This document shows, one piece after another, positions 34,001 through 42,069 of a stretch of 64,000 nucleotides of DNA. Position 1 is the stretch's first letter, and each line of letters opens with the position of its first letter. Position numbers and translations under genes: made by a program. This DNA is from Hypsibius dujardini (Eukaryota; Tardigrada; Eutardigrada; Parachela; Hypsibiidae), in assembly GCA_001579985.1 (NCBI GenBank), contig LRSR01000415.1, positions 1 to 64,000 of the forward strand. Direction: 5' to 3'. Below the pieces are notes generated by a model. The model did not search any database. It was not told the origin of the DNA and saw only the letters and a program-made list of their open reading frames with translations.

Positions 34001-34564
34001 GTGAACCCTAGTAAGGCTCTCCAACCTTCCTTGTCACTTCAATCCTGGATATCAGGAAGGAATACAAGTGATGACACCCGTGACAATAATGAAGGAACAT
34101 TGAGCTTGACAAGGCATCAACAAGATGTCGTCCGAGAGTTTATCGTCCGTCTTTATGCACACCAAGACAAGAGTACAGTACCTAGTCGGGTCTTGTTGGC
34201 ACTTCCACCTCTTGAGCGCCGCATAGTCGCGGATACTGTTCATCAAGTGTTGTTAGGTCGCTTGGCGCGGTACAGAGAAGTCAGGGACTTCCGAGCGATA
34301 GCTCAAACAGTCCAGGCAATTAATGCGATTTATCGAAATTGGCTACGAGATACCGTTGAGGAATCTCATGGCAACGGCAACAGCGCTCCGGCAACGGGCG
34401 CGGTCCGGCCATGTATAGATATACAACAACGAAACGTGGGTGAGGTCAACAGAACTTGGAATCAAGCTATGAACCTCTCAGCCTGGCGGCACGGTCGATC
34501 CAGACAGGAGGAACCCCCTTCCTCTGAGAACGAAAAACCAAGCAAAAAGTCCACCTTCCGGTAG
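25022..34564 (+). CDS. pol: Pol polyprotein with two OTU cysteine-protease domains, 3180 aa
   Basis: Domains in order: aspartic protease with DSGA at Asp164 and LVLGNDFF near 240; OTU-like cysteine protease 1 with Cys471 in GDCLF and His604 in HYESL; a beta-rich linker with a retroelement-type NDTPHRRRLPVGMMMG segment near 1250; reverse transcriptase with YLDD at 1567; RNase H with Asp1716 and YTDHK; H2C2 zinc finger near 2190-2230; integrase core DD35E (Asp2262, Asp2322, Glu2358); GPY/F module near 2500; OTU-like domain 2 with Cys2752 in NGNCLY and His2884 in HYDGL. The Cys-to-His spacing is almost the same in both OTU domains (133 and 132 residues), so they are probably an internal duplication. 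Unassigned stretches occupy about 720-1150 and 1860-2130. The start ATG overlaps the gag stop. OTU proteases usually remove ubiquitin; their role here is unknown. Confidence 0.93.
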   Translation: MSEEPVGHFSQEQRSPTEHTDHWKREPPDKSMSEQKFDEQPKIASLKVVKSSKHDWFPPWMTGLIEPKDIWLCDNTASSVHVQDSQVESDLKQSEIRLEDVPEGVFLISEVVSDDPDQIMNWPVDGPILQCQVAYSSDDRTGRVSYQSRVNVRINAYECKALVDSGASVSLISRELCTLMGIPIDSVEGPEHRKIKVQGITGHLIRCGDATSDVHLWIQGAPYWHRFLVMEGENNMLVLGNDFFQGKNFTYDFREMRLITHPEQKPPNEYDKLGRPKGPQSVLIQWPSNQRLTEEALISLHNRLENLAKEEVEHPARALVSKETYTCGFMWLNRPELTRDERQRYAIIISREFRASTGKLAELIRKGPVANRLSNIPPPVPADTDPKATESPILKPVIQRSIVQEPVELKTPGMKTVGFNGSGIDGPWRWLNCRKVSLHMQKVPPVDKWGINRSLASRNLVRVRNRGQGDCLFLAIADQLYGNEERHEGLRQRCAEFYRNKPKLLSCFPEYEDPDLPRPDLQPQKVKVWAATTIAKRIENMGKPGVEGGLDSLVAIVNLFKSHCYIHRPDTGTYNVIEPIGEEDWSEKPQIHVVLTHSPLGTGHYESLRFLADPEEEDPRKQPRARYYEEGYSGGVYLRDDTPFGTRGLERTKEQRQAAKELMDREKRYDHYRCLADRDLTDEELVYGDSVHSAIIRNERLRWGLDQYDRNIDYTVPPQPEWAIRSEYKTIRDDSQSKLDESGFVEQQLQPPQSIGVTDESDEEWSLKPSRLKLFKKKRWVPRRPKLRKGMKPPAEFITFTDIEGWETCIPTCNPLRVVDVQAHEPVLLIDFRVISKPTSPALRSILNSTDGRLDLVTEVPVVEERSQPLSASALAITSELHKVFEGFMMGMNNPSCETAETDECLFDFPPITPPLEFRDGYTVNTVFGHVSALSPTFDDGAVRESEIHCMNNFSGGALPEKIPIDGISVDIVTAVDGKYSIETIPIPPTPTDTCKSLENKSELSTTSTLTTTNVTKEQANYDKKWTGYAAAMRCARADKIIRSPPSGIIQADEKPLIESKDRPRYFKCLMARKVELPSKDENSEVEMIPETPVKKTFTKVKFFDGEESEVTEAAKAVRDELERQIEWWDRAFADKRVTDPGSDSDPRTLLQTLAPANTECTFDIAPWSFKQVMLQVPIAFRVPDGPYWFRADNRMWPPARQEEPPDICGVKEPELPWNKWLTIDQDAEVRGQRFSIRLTNDTPHRRRLPVGMMMGWIKPGKTSAVFDEDLNDPLSPVHAYDRFMDSLIENQTYEFCPNIDDKLPLFRKSFEKLVRDPVRQSWIEGSGVAEDLEKPEPPLLPPEESKSGPVWEYFLEQLDQIEWDKNAPPEKVSKCKDMLWRLNKVFPQKDHVFELGSAVPWNHEINELPNSKPVSFPPVKASAERKARLREFVSEQLAAGVIRPSNSPYAAPAHIVPKKGNPQGRFVVNYKALNTQTRKDRYPLPRIDDIMNSVGSATRFCTLDLLAGYNQIPIRPDHIEKTAFIVPDGLFEYVRMPFGLCNAPATFQRAMDDTLSGLKWNICLVYLDDVVAFGKDDDQAIERLQIVLQALIRKGFVIKPKKCQMLMQQMSFLGHMVSEDGIRADPAKTRAIGEMPAPRTKTQLLRFLGMANFYRQFVMGFALKAQPLHALLKGDAKWKWGPEEQEAFESIRMALATDGVITHFDPDKPSYIHVDACVTGIGALLLQDEKIVACASRSLNIHESRYSVTELEGLAVKYAMDQFRHYIEGTRVIVYTDHKALVPMMRRNARESNSKRINRWMEGTLADADFDIRYKKGSSNEDADALSRNPVDPAPVVEVYEDEVPEIGTIQIKFPEPETVTGYDLTGNQHLCEVPWQVRVWKQAHANHLLESRELEWQWFLRQIGKKSHPMDLLLSRPVTIFEDPPQWLPEGYWRGKVNEFYQDQAKDELVWMMHDGTPLPLIPATTTVKLQFSTAATPAAYGITKTILKKPVNPEPVIGKAKVAKPLVLPKESEFQEIDGPVSMLESMSSKHESLGGDPVEAITEELSNSSPGSSPEVTVPVQIPTVPMKRLKRDPTLIEEIVSSETDTPIEEVMEKDDDPKHADKDWIAIKANSRDQVREAQRKEPLIKRLMDICERKGVPPDRSERIQSKHYVMRDGILFRQEQRGPSIVELLYAPKSMRSSLLFDAHDNHLSGHFGWNKVLTRLTAKFYWPRMRSTVRLYVQTCNECQLHGSGQRSAPQGYLGQTLVGGIGEVGAVDFCGPMEETSRGARYILVYTDLCSKYIIAMATYDCKSQTAARFLFERVFCTAGPPKILISDQGSHFVGRVLRHLVNLAGVKHVTTTAYHPQANANAERRMGIIKAALAKQTNENRRDWDRFLDPTVFAYNTAVHATTQQTPQLLWYGREARTPLDARALETSFQYYEKIPDLLREITRTLAAVQEDAHAGVEILHRKHQDQLDPKRRGVTYKVGDLVMIHKQARTGGGRSALDSAYEGPYVIAGIPKTNVFKIRNPLSDNPGRTFNVERLKPFYSRTELYQSPDVFGELTLHKDFAPGGKKEKLLPIPPDMSKKDVEMEEEGMKELTKKAQKEIKINRQLRQPTTIEPDCREELPRAKSGRKRYRPISWDDFTHRNHWSPSHIDQRSKFGATQLPKGFAKSVQWEEQQCANAQDDFAYHYGQFDPCDLQGGAVEDDNIPPPLSVRNEQLNTNPVSLHRRRLPPMGLYTRADSEWLMSRRLTSVPTNSNGNCLYEAISEQLFCSSRYHVELRAHTQRFLEQNREVLEAFPEFDEDPDITSARFADTVAEATRRAREATQLRLTRIGTLGVFGGQDSIAAISLMYNSVIYVHQPETGTTIQFSPRGEEDRGQFLQIHLAYRGGSHYDGLRYRDINNPEHVRFPARILLTEDGNLFGNFGIDHRAPERCRWVQPPIMHNPQRFTCPNRYADWTVPLLRRLCEEPQPAVVGNGTFRIRGSDQGIVFEATGQSQATAVNPSKALQPSLSLQSWISGRNTSDDTRDNNEGTLSLTRHQQDVVREFIVRLYAHQDKSTVPSRVLLALPPLERRIVADTVHQVLLGRLARYREVRDFRAIAQTVQAINAIYRNWLRDTVEESHGNGNSAPATGAVRPCIDIQQRNVGEVNRTWNQAMNLSAWRHGRSRQEEPPSSENEKPSKKSTFR

Positions 34565-36672
34565 GTCACGACCAGGGAGAAGTGTTGGGACTCAAATTGA
34601 TTCGGTTCTGATGGAATTAAGGCTTGACAGCGTTTTACGAAACGAAAGAGCATTTTGGTTCAGGAATTTTCAACCATCGAATGATGATCAGATTTTGGGA
34701 AATTCGGAAAATCGATAGCCCCCGAATTGGGATGACATGTCATCTGGGCGAGCTGCCAAGCGAAGAAAAGCGAACGAGCTGGTTAAACAGCGGCGTCCCA
34801 CTTCGCCACCGGTTGACCCACGTCGACAGACGCGTGATCCAACCAGGGTAGAAAGGAGAAGTCAGTCTCCCCCATACATCGACAATTTTGCTTGGAAGAG
34901 TATTTTAAGATCGGTAGATCTTAGACCTTTAAGATCGGTAGATCTAATACCTTAATGAGCAAATATTTTTCGTTGATTCTTCGACAGAAGATGAGAAAAA
35001 GAAGGTTGCCAGCTACTGAAAAGTAATTGTGTCGTTTTTGGAACTGAGAAAAGATGTGTGTACAGTACAGTATACCTAAATTTACAGTAGGTACGACTAC
35101 TAGTAGAAATGGTGTAACGGAATCTGGTGCCACAGCATGATTAATAGCAAGTTTAACACGGTTCAGTTTGTCGGCATAACCTTCAGGGATCGACAGATCT
35201 AATCTCTGAGAGAGCGAATCCTCTTCGTTGACTCTTCGACAGAAAATGAGGAAAAGAACGTTGCCGACGACTGACGAGATTGTGTTTATACTTTGCTTTA
35301 TAATGCGACGTTTTTGTTGTTGTGTTAATTGGTTGTCAAATCTACAGTGAGTAACCCCATTCGTAGAAATGGCACGACTAAAACAGACGCTAAGTTCTTG
35401 ACTCAGTATTAAAACACCGAGAAATTATGAGGTTGTGTTTTTATCATGGAAACCACCCTCCCCCCGATGGAAGGTTGAATGAAACTACGATGATTGGATT
35501 GATTGATCAATATGTTGGTCGCTCTCCAATCAGCCGATGACTACAATGGTAGAAATGTCAGGCTGTATCGTGAGTAAGCAGGGCTGCATGCGGAAATCGA
35601 TTGATTTATTGATGCAGTGTGATTTCAGATATTTCATAACTTAGTAGTAATAACTTTTGTTGCCGAAACAATAATAAAAGTTATTTACGTAGATACTAGT
35701 ACAGTATTTGTGCATTCAGATCGATAGATCCGGGAACGACAACAGAATTCCAGTTCTGTTCTACCACAGCGTCAAACTGAGTAGAAATGGATGAGTGGGC
35801 AGGGCGAAAACTGACCTTAACTTGGTACAGACGCCCAAGAAACGAATCAAGCAGCATAACATAGTTTTAGGTGTAGAGTGAAAACCGCACTGGAAGCACT
35901 TGTTTTGCGTGGCGTTGACCTAGTCGTTGGATATGTGGTTCAAAGGATCTTTCATGTCAACGAGAACGCAAATCCCAGTTTAGTATGAAATTACCGTAAA
36001 AACGATGACCAGCGGTCATCGTGCTGTATTTCGTTTTGTCGGCTACGAATGGAGAACCTCCACGTTCGAACACCAAACAACAGAAAAATACGAACAGCGA
36101 GAACTCGTTATAAGGCGCATGGTTCAAACCCCATCGGAAACGGTTGTTTTTGTATGTTTTAACCACCTACTGATGATTGAAGTAAAAATTCCCGTCAACC
36201 CAGGTAGAAACGGCTCTGAGTCGATGACGCGACAAGATTGTCGAAACCAATCTGAAAATTTCAGGAATGGAGGTATGATAATTCTGAAGATGGAGGTTAC
36301 ACGAATGCACAGTGCGAAACAGATATCTGCATAGAAGCTGAGATGCTCAGTAACAATGAAAGTGATAGAGATGAAAAAGATGACAATGATAACTTGAACG
36401 ACAGTTTGAGATTGTCAAATCTTGATGAAAATCTACCAGGTATATGAGTAGATGATGACGAAGAGGGACCCTCCACTTTGGAGTTGGAAGCGGCGGCGGA
36501 CCTTCCCAACCGGTCTTCGGACAGGGACAGAGTAGTTTCACCCCCACCAACGCCCATGCGGGTTCGCACAGTGGACGAGGTGCCCCTCGATCGAGAGGCA
36601 ATATGTAAAAATCGGAACTTTTAACCAGGCGTCGAAGAAGTCTTAAGTCTTTCCGACTGGCCTGAGTTATCC

Positions 36673-36715
<43 letters not shown>

Positions 36716-37392
36716 GTTGGAGTCTCGGAATATTATTCTTATTGGAGATATCGTGTTCGAAATTTACGAACTCGTACCAATTTCTTCAAGTATTCATGAA
36801 ATTGTCACGACGGAAAAGGTGCTTTGGCATATTCCGAAACATTCGTGACAAGTTGAACAGTTGATTGTTTGCAAATCTTAAACTTGAAATGTTTGGCGGA
36901 ACAGAGGGAACAGAAAAGTTTTTGTTGGAATGAGCGTACACCGAACAGCATAAACTTATGCTGGGGGGAGGGGTGAAACCGCCATTATTCAGTGGAAACT
37001 CACGATGGTGAGTCGTACATTGATCGACTGATTGGCGATGGTGTCGACAGACACTGAGAAGTTGCAAGGTCTAAAAACTCAGAATTAGAACGGGAGGGCC
37101 AGTTGGTTGATCGTTGGATTGTGGACACACCGACAAAGAGGCGTTCCCCCTGGTCGAGTTCAATCCAATCCAGTGAACTAACTGAATCACCGGCACGGCA
37201 GGCGCGGAACAACTGACGACTGTCAGTGTGATTTTGCAACTTCCTCCTCCGCCGCCATCAGCGATTTTTGGACTTTCGACGGACTTTGTGTGACTTCCCC
37301 CCTTCGGACAGCTTCGCTCAGAATATTTTTGGATTCCCCTCGGAACAGCGATCTGTTTTTAGGCGTATCGGTATCAGCCGATTCAGGGCCCT
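34565..37392 (+). other. Non-coding stretch between pol and the third ORF
   Basis: This 2.8-kb stretch has no convincing ORF. A segment of about 100 bp is imperfectly duplicated (34910-35040 and 35190-35290). The phrase gtagaaatgg and close variants recur roughly six times between 34845 and 36200. Palindrome-like gatcgRYagatc motifs recur at 34910, 34934, 35192 and 35728. A 40-base T run lies at 36675-36714. The region could carry signals for making a separate message for the third ORF, but no splice site is established. Confidence 0.6.
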
Positions 37393-39987
37393 ATGGAAGG
37401 AGATTCCCTGGAACAGGAAAGAGCCCGGCTGAAGTTGCTTGTTGAGAGTTGGAAGGACAAGGTTGGTTACGAACCTTGGATGGCGAACAGAGTTCCCGCA
37501 ATGAGTTCGACAGAACTTGGTGCGGCCACGACTAATGGGAATCCCGAAGTGGGAATACCGATCGATCAGATCACAACCAGTTTGGCAGAGTTGGGTCATA
37601 CTCAACAGAGTGTTGAAACCCCCGCCACGGTTGATGTTGATATGGTCCTTGACGGTCAGGACCCGAATGTGCAAGGGCCTATGGTGCACCCACCTGAGCT
37701 TGATGCCTCGGTGAGCCAGCCTAGTGCAGCTCCATTGGAACGGGTTGAAAATGAAGAAAACTTCGTTTTGGATGGTGAAGATGAAGAGACTGTAGACAAT
37801 CGACAGATTGATGTCCCTGAGAGTATTATGCATGTCACGTATGACCCGGCAGAAGCGCCAGTCTTGGATGACATTGTGAAGGATGTGTCTGATAAGTACA
37901 ACAATAAGATTGGTCAGTTCGGAAGACCTGATTGGTACCATAAGGATCGTGAGGCGACTGAGCCTGTGAGACAACTCACTAGGAAGGCCAGATATGATTG
38001 GATTCGGGAACTCCCGACCAATGTGAATGAAGAGAACGATGTGACTAGGTCCGGTGGATGGGATGGTGCGTTCTTAGAAACCCGTCGCCATCGTGGACCG
38101 TTGAAGTCAGTGAAGTTGGGAGTGGATGAAGAAGGGAAAGTGCAGTATCACTTCGATACGAAGCGACACAACTTTTACCTGGGTACCAACGTGTACATGG
38201 TTGATTGGGAGGCTCGACCTCGAGAGAGGAGCAAACTGCCTAATTTTGTGACCGCCAGGATTATGGGTTACCTGACCTGGGAAGGGTATCCGTATTACGT
38301 GATTATCGTGTACCGGTGGGACATGCCGATGTTGTCCTGGATCCCAGAAGACATGTTAGTTGAGGTGAATCATTGGTGTGAGAGTGCAGAACCCCGTGAT
38401 GCGCTGTACAAGTTTCCCAATTTTCAACCCAACAGATATGTGGTGGTGGCAGGTGAAGGTGGTTTGTACATCACTTGCGGTGTTGCCACTTGGAGTTCCA
38501 CAGTTGACTACCACGAGATGTGGAATGTTCAGCGTGTGGTATTGCAAGAACATGAAGGCAAGATGTATTGGGTGAAAGTAGATTCGATACGAATCGTCCG
38601 TGCTATGGACATGTGTATCCCCTATATTGCGGAACTTCCGTTGCAAGTTGGTGGTGAGGAACGAATGTTGGCGGATAGTCACTTCAGCCACATTATTCCA
38701 TCGAGGACAGATCCAGCCCCCGCTCAGCAAGCGAAGGGACAGTGGTCTGTTTTGAAACATTCATACATTAACGATTCGGCGTCGAATACGAGGAATCTTA
38801 CAGCCTTTGATCAACAGATCAGGTGGGATCCGTATTTCCCGAAGGATGACACGAAGAGAACTTTTATTGTGACACCCCCAGCTGATCAGAAGAATTGGTG
38901 GGATACAAAAGAAGCCAGGAGTGCGAGTGGGTTGAGTGCGTCTCGTACGCCGGCCCCCCAGCCTCGTTTGGCCTTGGGTCCGACTGCGTCTGTGAGTGTG
39001 CGTGGTGGTGGTAGAGTTTTTAATCAGAGAGCCCGTGGAGGTTTTCAGAGACCTTACACCCCGAGTCAGACCTTTACTAATCGCGGAGGTTATCAGCCTT
39101 CGACAGAAGGAGAAGCAGCAGAACGAATGGATACCAGTTCGACAGATCTGGTTGGCAGGACAGATTTACCTGTGGTCCCGGCTGGTCAGCGCCAGACGCA
39201 GCGAATTGCTGTGATCTTGAGTTCGCCGATTACCCCGGAGGTGGCCCGGCAGAATGATGAAGCGATGCAGAGAGTTAATTTGAACTTGCAAACTAGTTTA
39301 GCAGCAGCAATCGAACGTAATAGGCAGAATAACTTGGGAGGTTTTGTGAAACCAAATCCAGTTTTGACCCCAAGTACCAGTTTGGGAAGTGACCAGGTTA
39401 ATCGTGGCAGATCTACCCGGCCGGTTACGGTAGCTGGTAATCAGCAGCGGAAGCGTGAGGTTTCGCGTGATTCTAGCGCTTACGTAGTTCCGACACGTGA
39501 GATTATCCGTGGCGATGATGGCTCGACGAGACCTGAAACTGACAACGAAGTTGCAGCGCGGCCCCCGCCGTGGCAGTACCGAGGTGCTGGCTCGCGGTTG
39601 AACAGTGCGCAACCTCCTCAAACAGTTCAAGATAACCAGCAGCAGCAGCCGCAGGGTAACAGTGGTCGACGGAAGCGCAATCGGCCTAATCAGTCGCGTA
39701 CTTCTAGTTTGAACCGTGCCCCCCGGATGGCAAATCCAGTGGTTGGTGCTACCCCGGTTGCTGTGCAGCAGCAGGACTTGATGCAGATTTTGGCTAGTTT
39801 TCAGAGTTCGATCCTTGAACAGGTGAAAACAGTGATGAGCACGGCGCAGGTGGTGAAGCCCCCTCAGCAGAGTTGTTCGAATGGGTTTCAGGAAACACAC
39901 CGTCGTGGTGGACCTGACGATGATGAAGCAGAGAATGAGAGGCAGTTAAGACGACCTTTGCTTGGGCAACCGACCTACTCTCGTTAG
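37393..39987 (+). CDS. Third ORF of the giant retrotransposon, 864 aa, function unknown
   Basis: An open frame in the place where env sits in errantiviruses, but with no signal peptide, membrane span or furin-type site, so not an envelope protein. Residues about 1-160 are acidic and proline-rich. Residues about 165-440 look globular, aromatic and beta-rich (YLGTNVYMVDW, YYVIIVYRWDMP, YVVVAGEGGLYITCG, MYWVKVDSIRIV). A pair of small barrel folds of the Tudor or SH3 sort is a guess. Residues from about 540 carry RGG-type motifs (RGGGRVFNQRARGGF, NRGGY), which often bind RNA. Near the C-terminus are a basic GRRKRNRP cluster and a helix (LMQILASFQSSILEQVKTVM). I recognise no family. Confidence 0.85.
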   Translation: MEGDSLEQERARLKLLVESWKDKVGYEPWMANRVPAMSSTELGAATTNGNPEVGIPIDQITTSLAELGHTQQSVETPATVDVDMVLDGQDPNVQGPMVHPPELDASVSQPSAAPLERVENEENFVLDGEDEETVDNRQIDVPESIMHVTYDPAEAPVLDDIVKDVSDKYNNKIGQFGRPDWYHKDREATEPVRQLTRKARYDWIRELPTNVNEENDVTRSGGWDGAFLETRRHRGPLKSVKLGVDEEGKVQYHFDTKRHNFYLGTNVYMVDWEARPRERSKLPNFVTARIMGYLTWEGYPYYVIIVYRWDMPMLSWIPEDMLVEVNHWCESAEPRDALYKFPNFQPNRYVVVAGEGGLYITCGVATWSSTVDYHEMWNVQRVVLQEHEGKMYWVKVDSIRIVRAMDMCIPYIAELPLQVGGEERMLADSHFSHIIPSRTDPAPAQQAKGQWSVLKHSYINDSASNTRNLTAFDQQIRWDPYFPKDDTKRTFIVTPPADQKNWWDTKEARSASGLSASRTPAPQPRLALGPTASVSVRGGGRVFNQRARGGFQRPYTPSQTFTNRGGYQPSTEGEAAERMDTSSTDLVGRTDLPVVPAGQRQTQRIAVILSSPITPEVARQNDEAMQRVNLNLQTSLAAAIERNRQNNLGGFVKPNPVLTPSTSLGSDQVNRGRSTRPVTVAGNQQRKREVSRDSSAYVVPTREIIRGDDGSTRPETDNEVAARPPPWQYRGAGSRLNSAQPPQTVQDNQQQQPQGNSGRRKRNRPNQSRTSSLNRAPRMANPVVGATPVAVQQQDLMQILASFQSSILEQVKTVMSTAQVVKPPQQSCSNGFQETHRRGGPDDDEAENERQLRRPLLGQPTYSR

Positions 39988-41324
39988 AGAGCGGCGGATG
40001 TTGTGAGTGGTGTCTACCTTTTTTTCTCTGGTTTTGTTGATCTTGTGCAGCTTGGATCGATAGATCTCAGCTTGGCATGATTGATCGTTGATTGTTGAAT
40101 TTGCAATTTTGCGATAGCAATTTCAGAGCGGATTCCTTTCAACGTTTTGGAGTGACGTTTGGACAAAAAAGAGTTCGAGAAGAGTTCGAGAAGAGTTCGA
40201 GAAGAGTTCGAGAAGAGTTCGAGAAGAGTTCGAGAAGAGTTCGAGAAGAGTTCGAGAAGAATTCAAGAAAATACGAAAACAATGATATTGAAAATATTTG
40301 GTGTGTATGTTTTGTGAAAAGAGTTCGAGAAGACCCGAGCAGTGTGACAGCTTCCTTTCGAAAGATGGGGTAGCGTGTTACGAGACTTTACTCAGAAGAT
40401 GATACGATTACGGGCAGCCTGTTTTCTGTTTACTGTTTGTTCATTTTGTCTTTTCGGTTGTTTGTCTTGGATTCCGGCATTGTCAACTGGGTATCCTGTT
40501 GGAGGAGCTACAGTTTTCGATGCTACGGTGGATTCTCTGCTGGATATCGTCTCCAGAACGCGTTTCTTCCCAAGACCCCGACGCAGTGGCCGGCCAATGC
40601 TGTGATAAGGTCCGTGCCCTGTCGGTCTTCTAATAAGTCATCTATTATGCATTTTGGGCGTGTCGGTGAGCCCCGAGGACCTGGAGGATGTGGTGGATGG
40701 ACGTCAGTTTTTTTTAGTCATTCCTTTTGTAATAGTTGATTTCTTTTGTTAATTTTTTTCCCTTCCGTACGGGGTTACGGCCAGCGGAAGCTGCCGAGTT
40801 GTTTCTGCTGTTTCCTGTGTCAGCAGTTTTTCCTTCTCGAAGAGACCCTTTTCATTGATTAGTTGTTTTTTTACTTACTTTTTGTAGAGTGACCGACAGT
40901 GCGACTAGTTCTGGTCCGCAACAGAGGATTTTTAGTAACTTTTCGGTGTGTGTATTTGGGTGTACCGTGTTAGCTCTTGATCGATTGATCTTGAGTGCGG
41001 TCGAGCGTGATTACTTTCTCGACAGAGATTAAACAGAATTCGCGGGGAATGATATCTTTTTGGAGATTACGGGCTTGATTAGCCTTCAATGTGCAGTCAC
41101 AGTTCGGTTTTTCTCAGATTGGTTGATTTCAAACTTGAGTCGATTGTGACAGTCAAGTGGCTGGACCATTAGCCTGCTCTTCTAACGCAGCTTATTACAG
41201 CACTTTGATTCTCATTTTTTTCTCTTGTTCCCAGGACTCCATTGTGCTCAGCCTGTTAAGTTCAGTAGAACAGCAGTGTTTGTAAACTGGGGGTACCGTG
41301 TTCGAATCCCTGTCAGGACCCACG
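39988..41324 (+). other. 3' non-coding stretch before the 3' LTR
   Basis: It contains a tandem array (40172-40262), an isolated repeat unit at about 40320, a gatcgatagatc motif near 40056 and no gene. No clean purine-rich tract directly abuts the 3' LTR at 41325. The nearest purine-rich run (aaactggggg) ends about 30 bases upstream. Confidence 0.6.
40172..40262 (+). repeat. 11-bp tandem array within the giant retrotransposon
   Basis: About eight copies of GAGTTCGAGAA. Since 11 is not a multiple of 3, three units give an 11-residue charged peptide repeat (RVREEFEKSSR) in the open frame 40092-40373. That frame has no other support as a gene. Confidence 0.9.
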
Positions 41325-42069
41325 TGTGACAGTACGGTGTACTATGTACTCCTACTGCACTTGTTGGCCAGCGCTCTGCGCGTAAGCGTGCCCGAATTGC
41401 CGTACTGCCGTTCGTTTGGAGGACACCAGTGATTGGTTGTTCCTGTTATGTTACGCCCCCTGTTTTACCTGTCTGACGGCGTGCTACCGCAGCAGGGTTT
41501 TGAGCGTAGAAACATTTTTCTCTCTTCCGCCTCACGGAAGCGAAAGCGTACAGTGTGTTTGTGTAGTAATAATAAGTGGGTCTGCGTGTGTGTGTTTGCG
41601 TGTAATCGTTTAGTTGATTGGTTGATCTGATCGCGCGCACTTGGGTGCACGGGGAGCTACGACTGCCATCTTCGGAGCGTAGATCGGGAGAGGGTTCCTT
41701 ATCTGCGACTACTGATTTGAGAGCTGTTCGACTGTTTGCCCGTGGGTAAGTAGCGGCATTATCAACGACCCTGGGTGTGATTATTGCGTGACCTTCGTCA
41801 TTGTACTATTCATCCTTATTATTCGGAGAGAGATAGCCACGAAAGAACCGTGTTCGTGTTAGGATCTTGACTATTGTGTAACGGAGAGCCAACCCCGTGT
41901 TGCCCAGTGTATTCGCAGTGCATTGGAAGAGAGAGTTATGTGAACTCGTTTCCGCCCCGCGACCTTCATTCCCGAGCGTGTGTTTGTTCAACCGGATCGA
42001 CAGATCGGTGTGATCATTCCGTTCTGTTCCTGTGATAGACAGATCACCGTGCAGTTCCCTCCTGTCACA
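41325..42069 (+). repeat. 3' LTR of the giant retrotransposon
   Basis: 745 bp, identical by eye to 19999-20743, ending TGTCACA and followed by the target-site copy CTGA at 42070. Confidence 0.97.

Larger units (their letters stand above)
19999..42069 (+). mobile_element. Giant Ty3/gypsy-type LTR retrotransposon, 22,071 bp, looks whole
   Basis: Two 745-bp LTRs (19999-20743 and 41325-42069) read identically by eye. Each begins TGTGACA and ends TGTCACA, and the element is flanked by a CTGA target duplication (19995-19998 and 42070-42073). Order of parts: LTR, primer-binding site, leader of about 0.9 kb, gag, pol (protease, OTU, reverse transcriptase, RNase H, integrase, OTU), a 2.8-kb non-coding stretch, a third ORF, a 1.3-kb non-coding stretch, LTR. 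Integrase after RNase H places it with Ty3/gypsy (Metaviridae). All three ORFs are open and no breaks are evident. Identical LTRs indicate a recent insertion. At 22 kb it is far larger than the usual 5-8 kb animal gypsy element. Confidence 0.96.

Noticed and set aside
37393-39987. Third ORF as an env gene
   Set aside because: It has no signal peptide, no membrane span, no glycoprotein-like cysteine pattern and no cleavage site.
40092-40373. 93-aa frame with charged repeats
   Set aside because: It is explained by the 11-bp tandem array. The array length is not a multiple of three and nothing outside it looks coding.
41250-41324. tRNA-like sequence before the 3' LTR (gtgttcgaatccc)
   Set aside because: The T-loop consensus is present, but the T-stem and acceptor do not pair, and only a weak four-pair anticodon stem can be drawn. 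It is not a functional tRNA gene.
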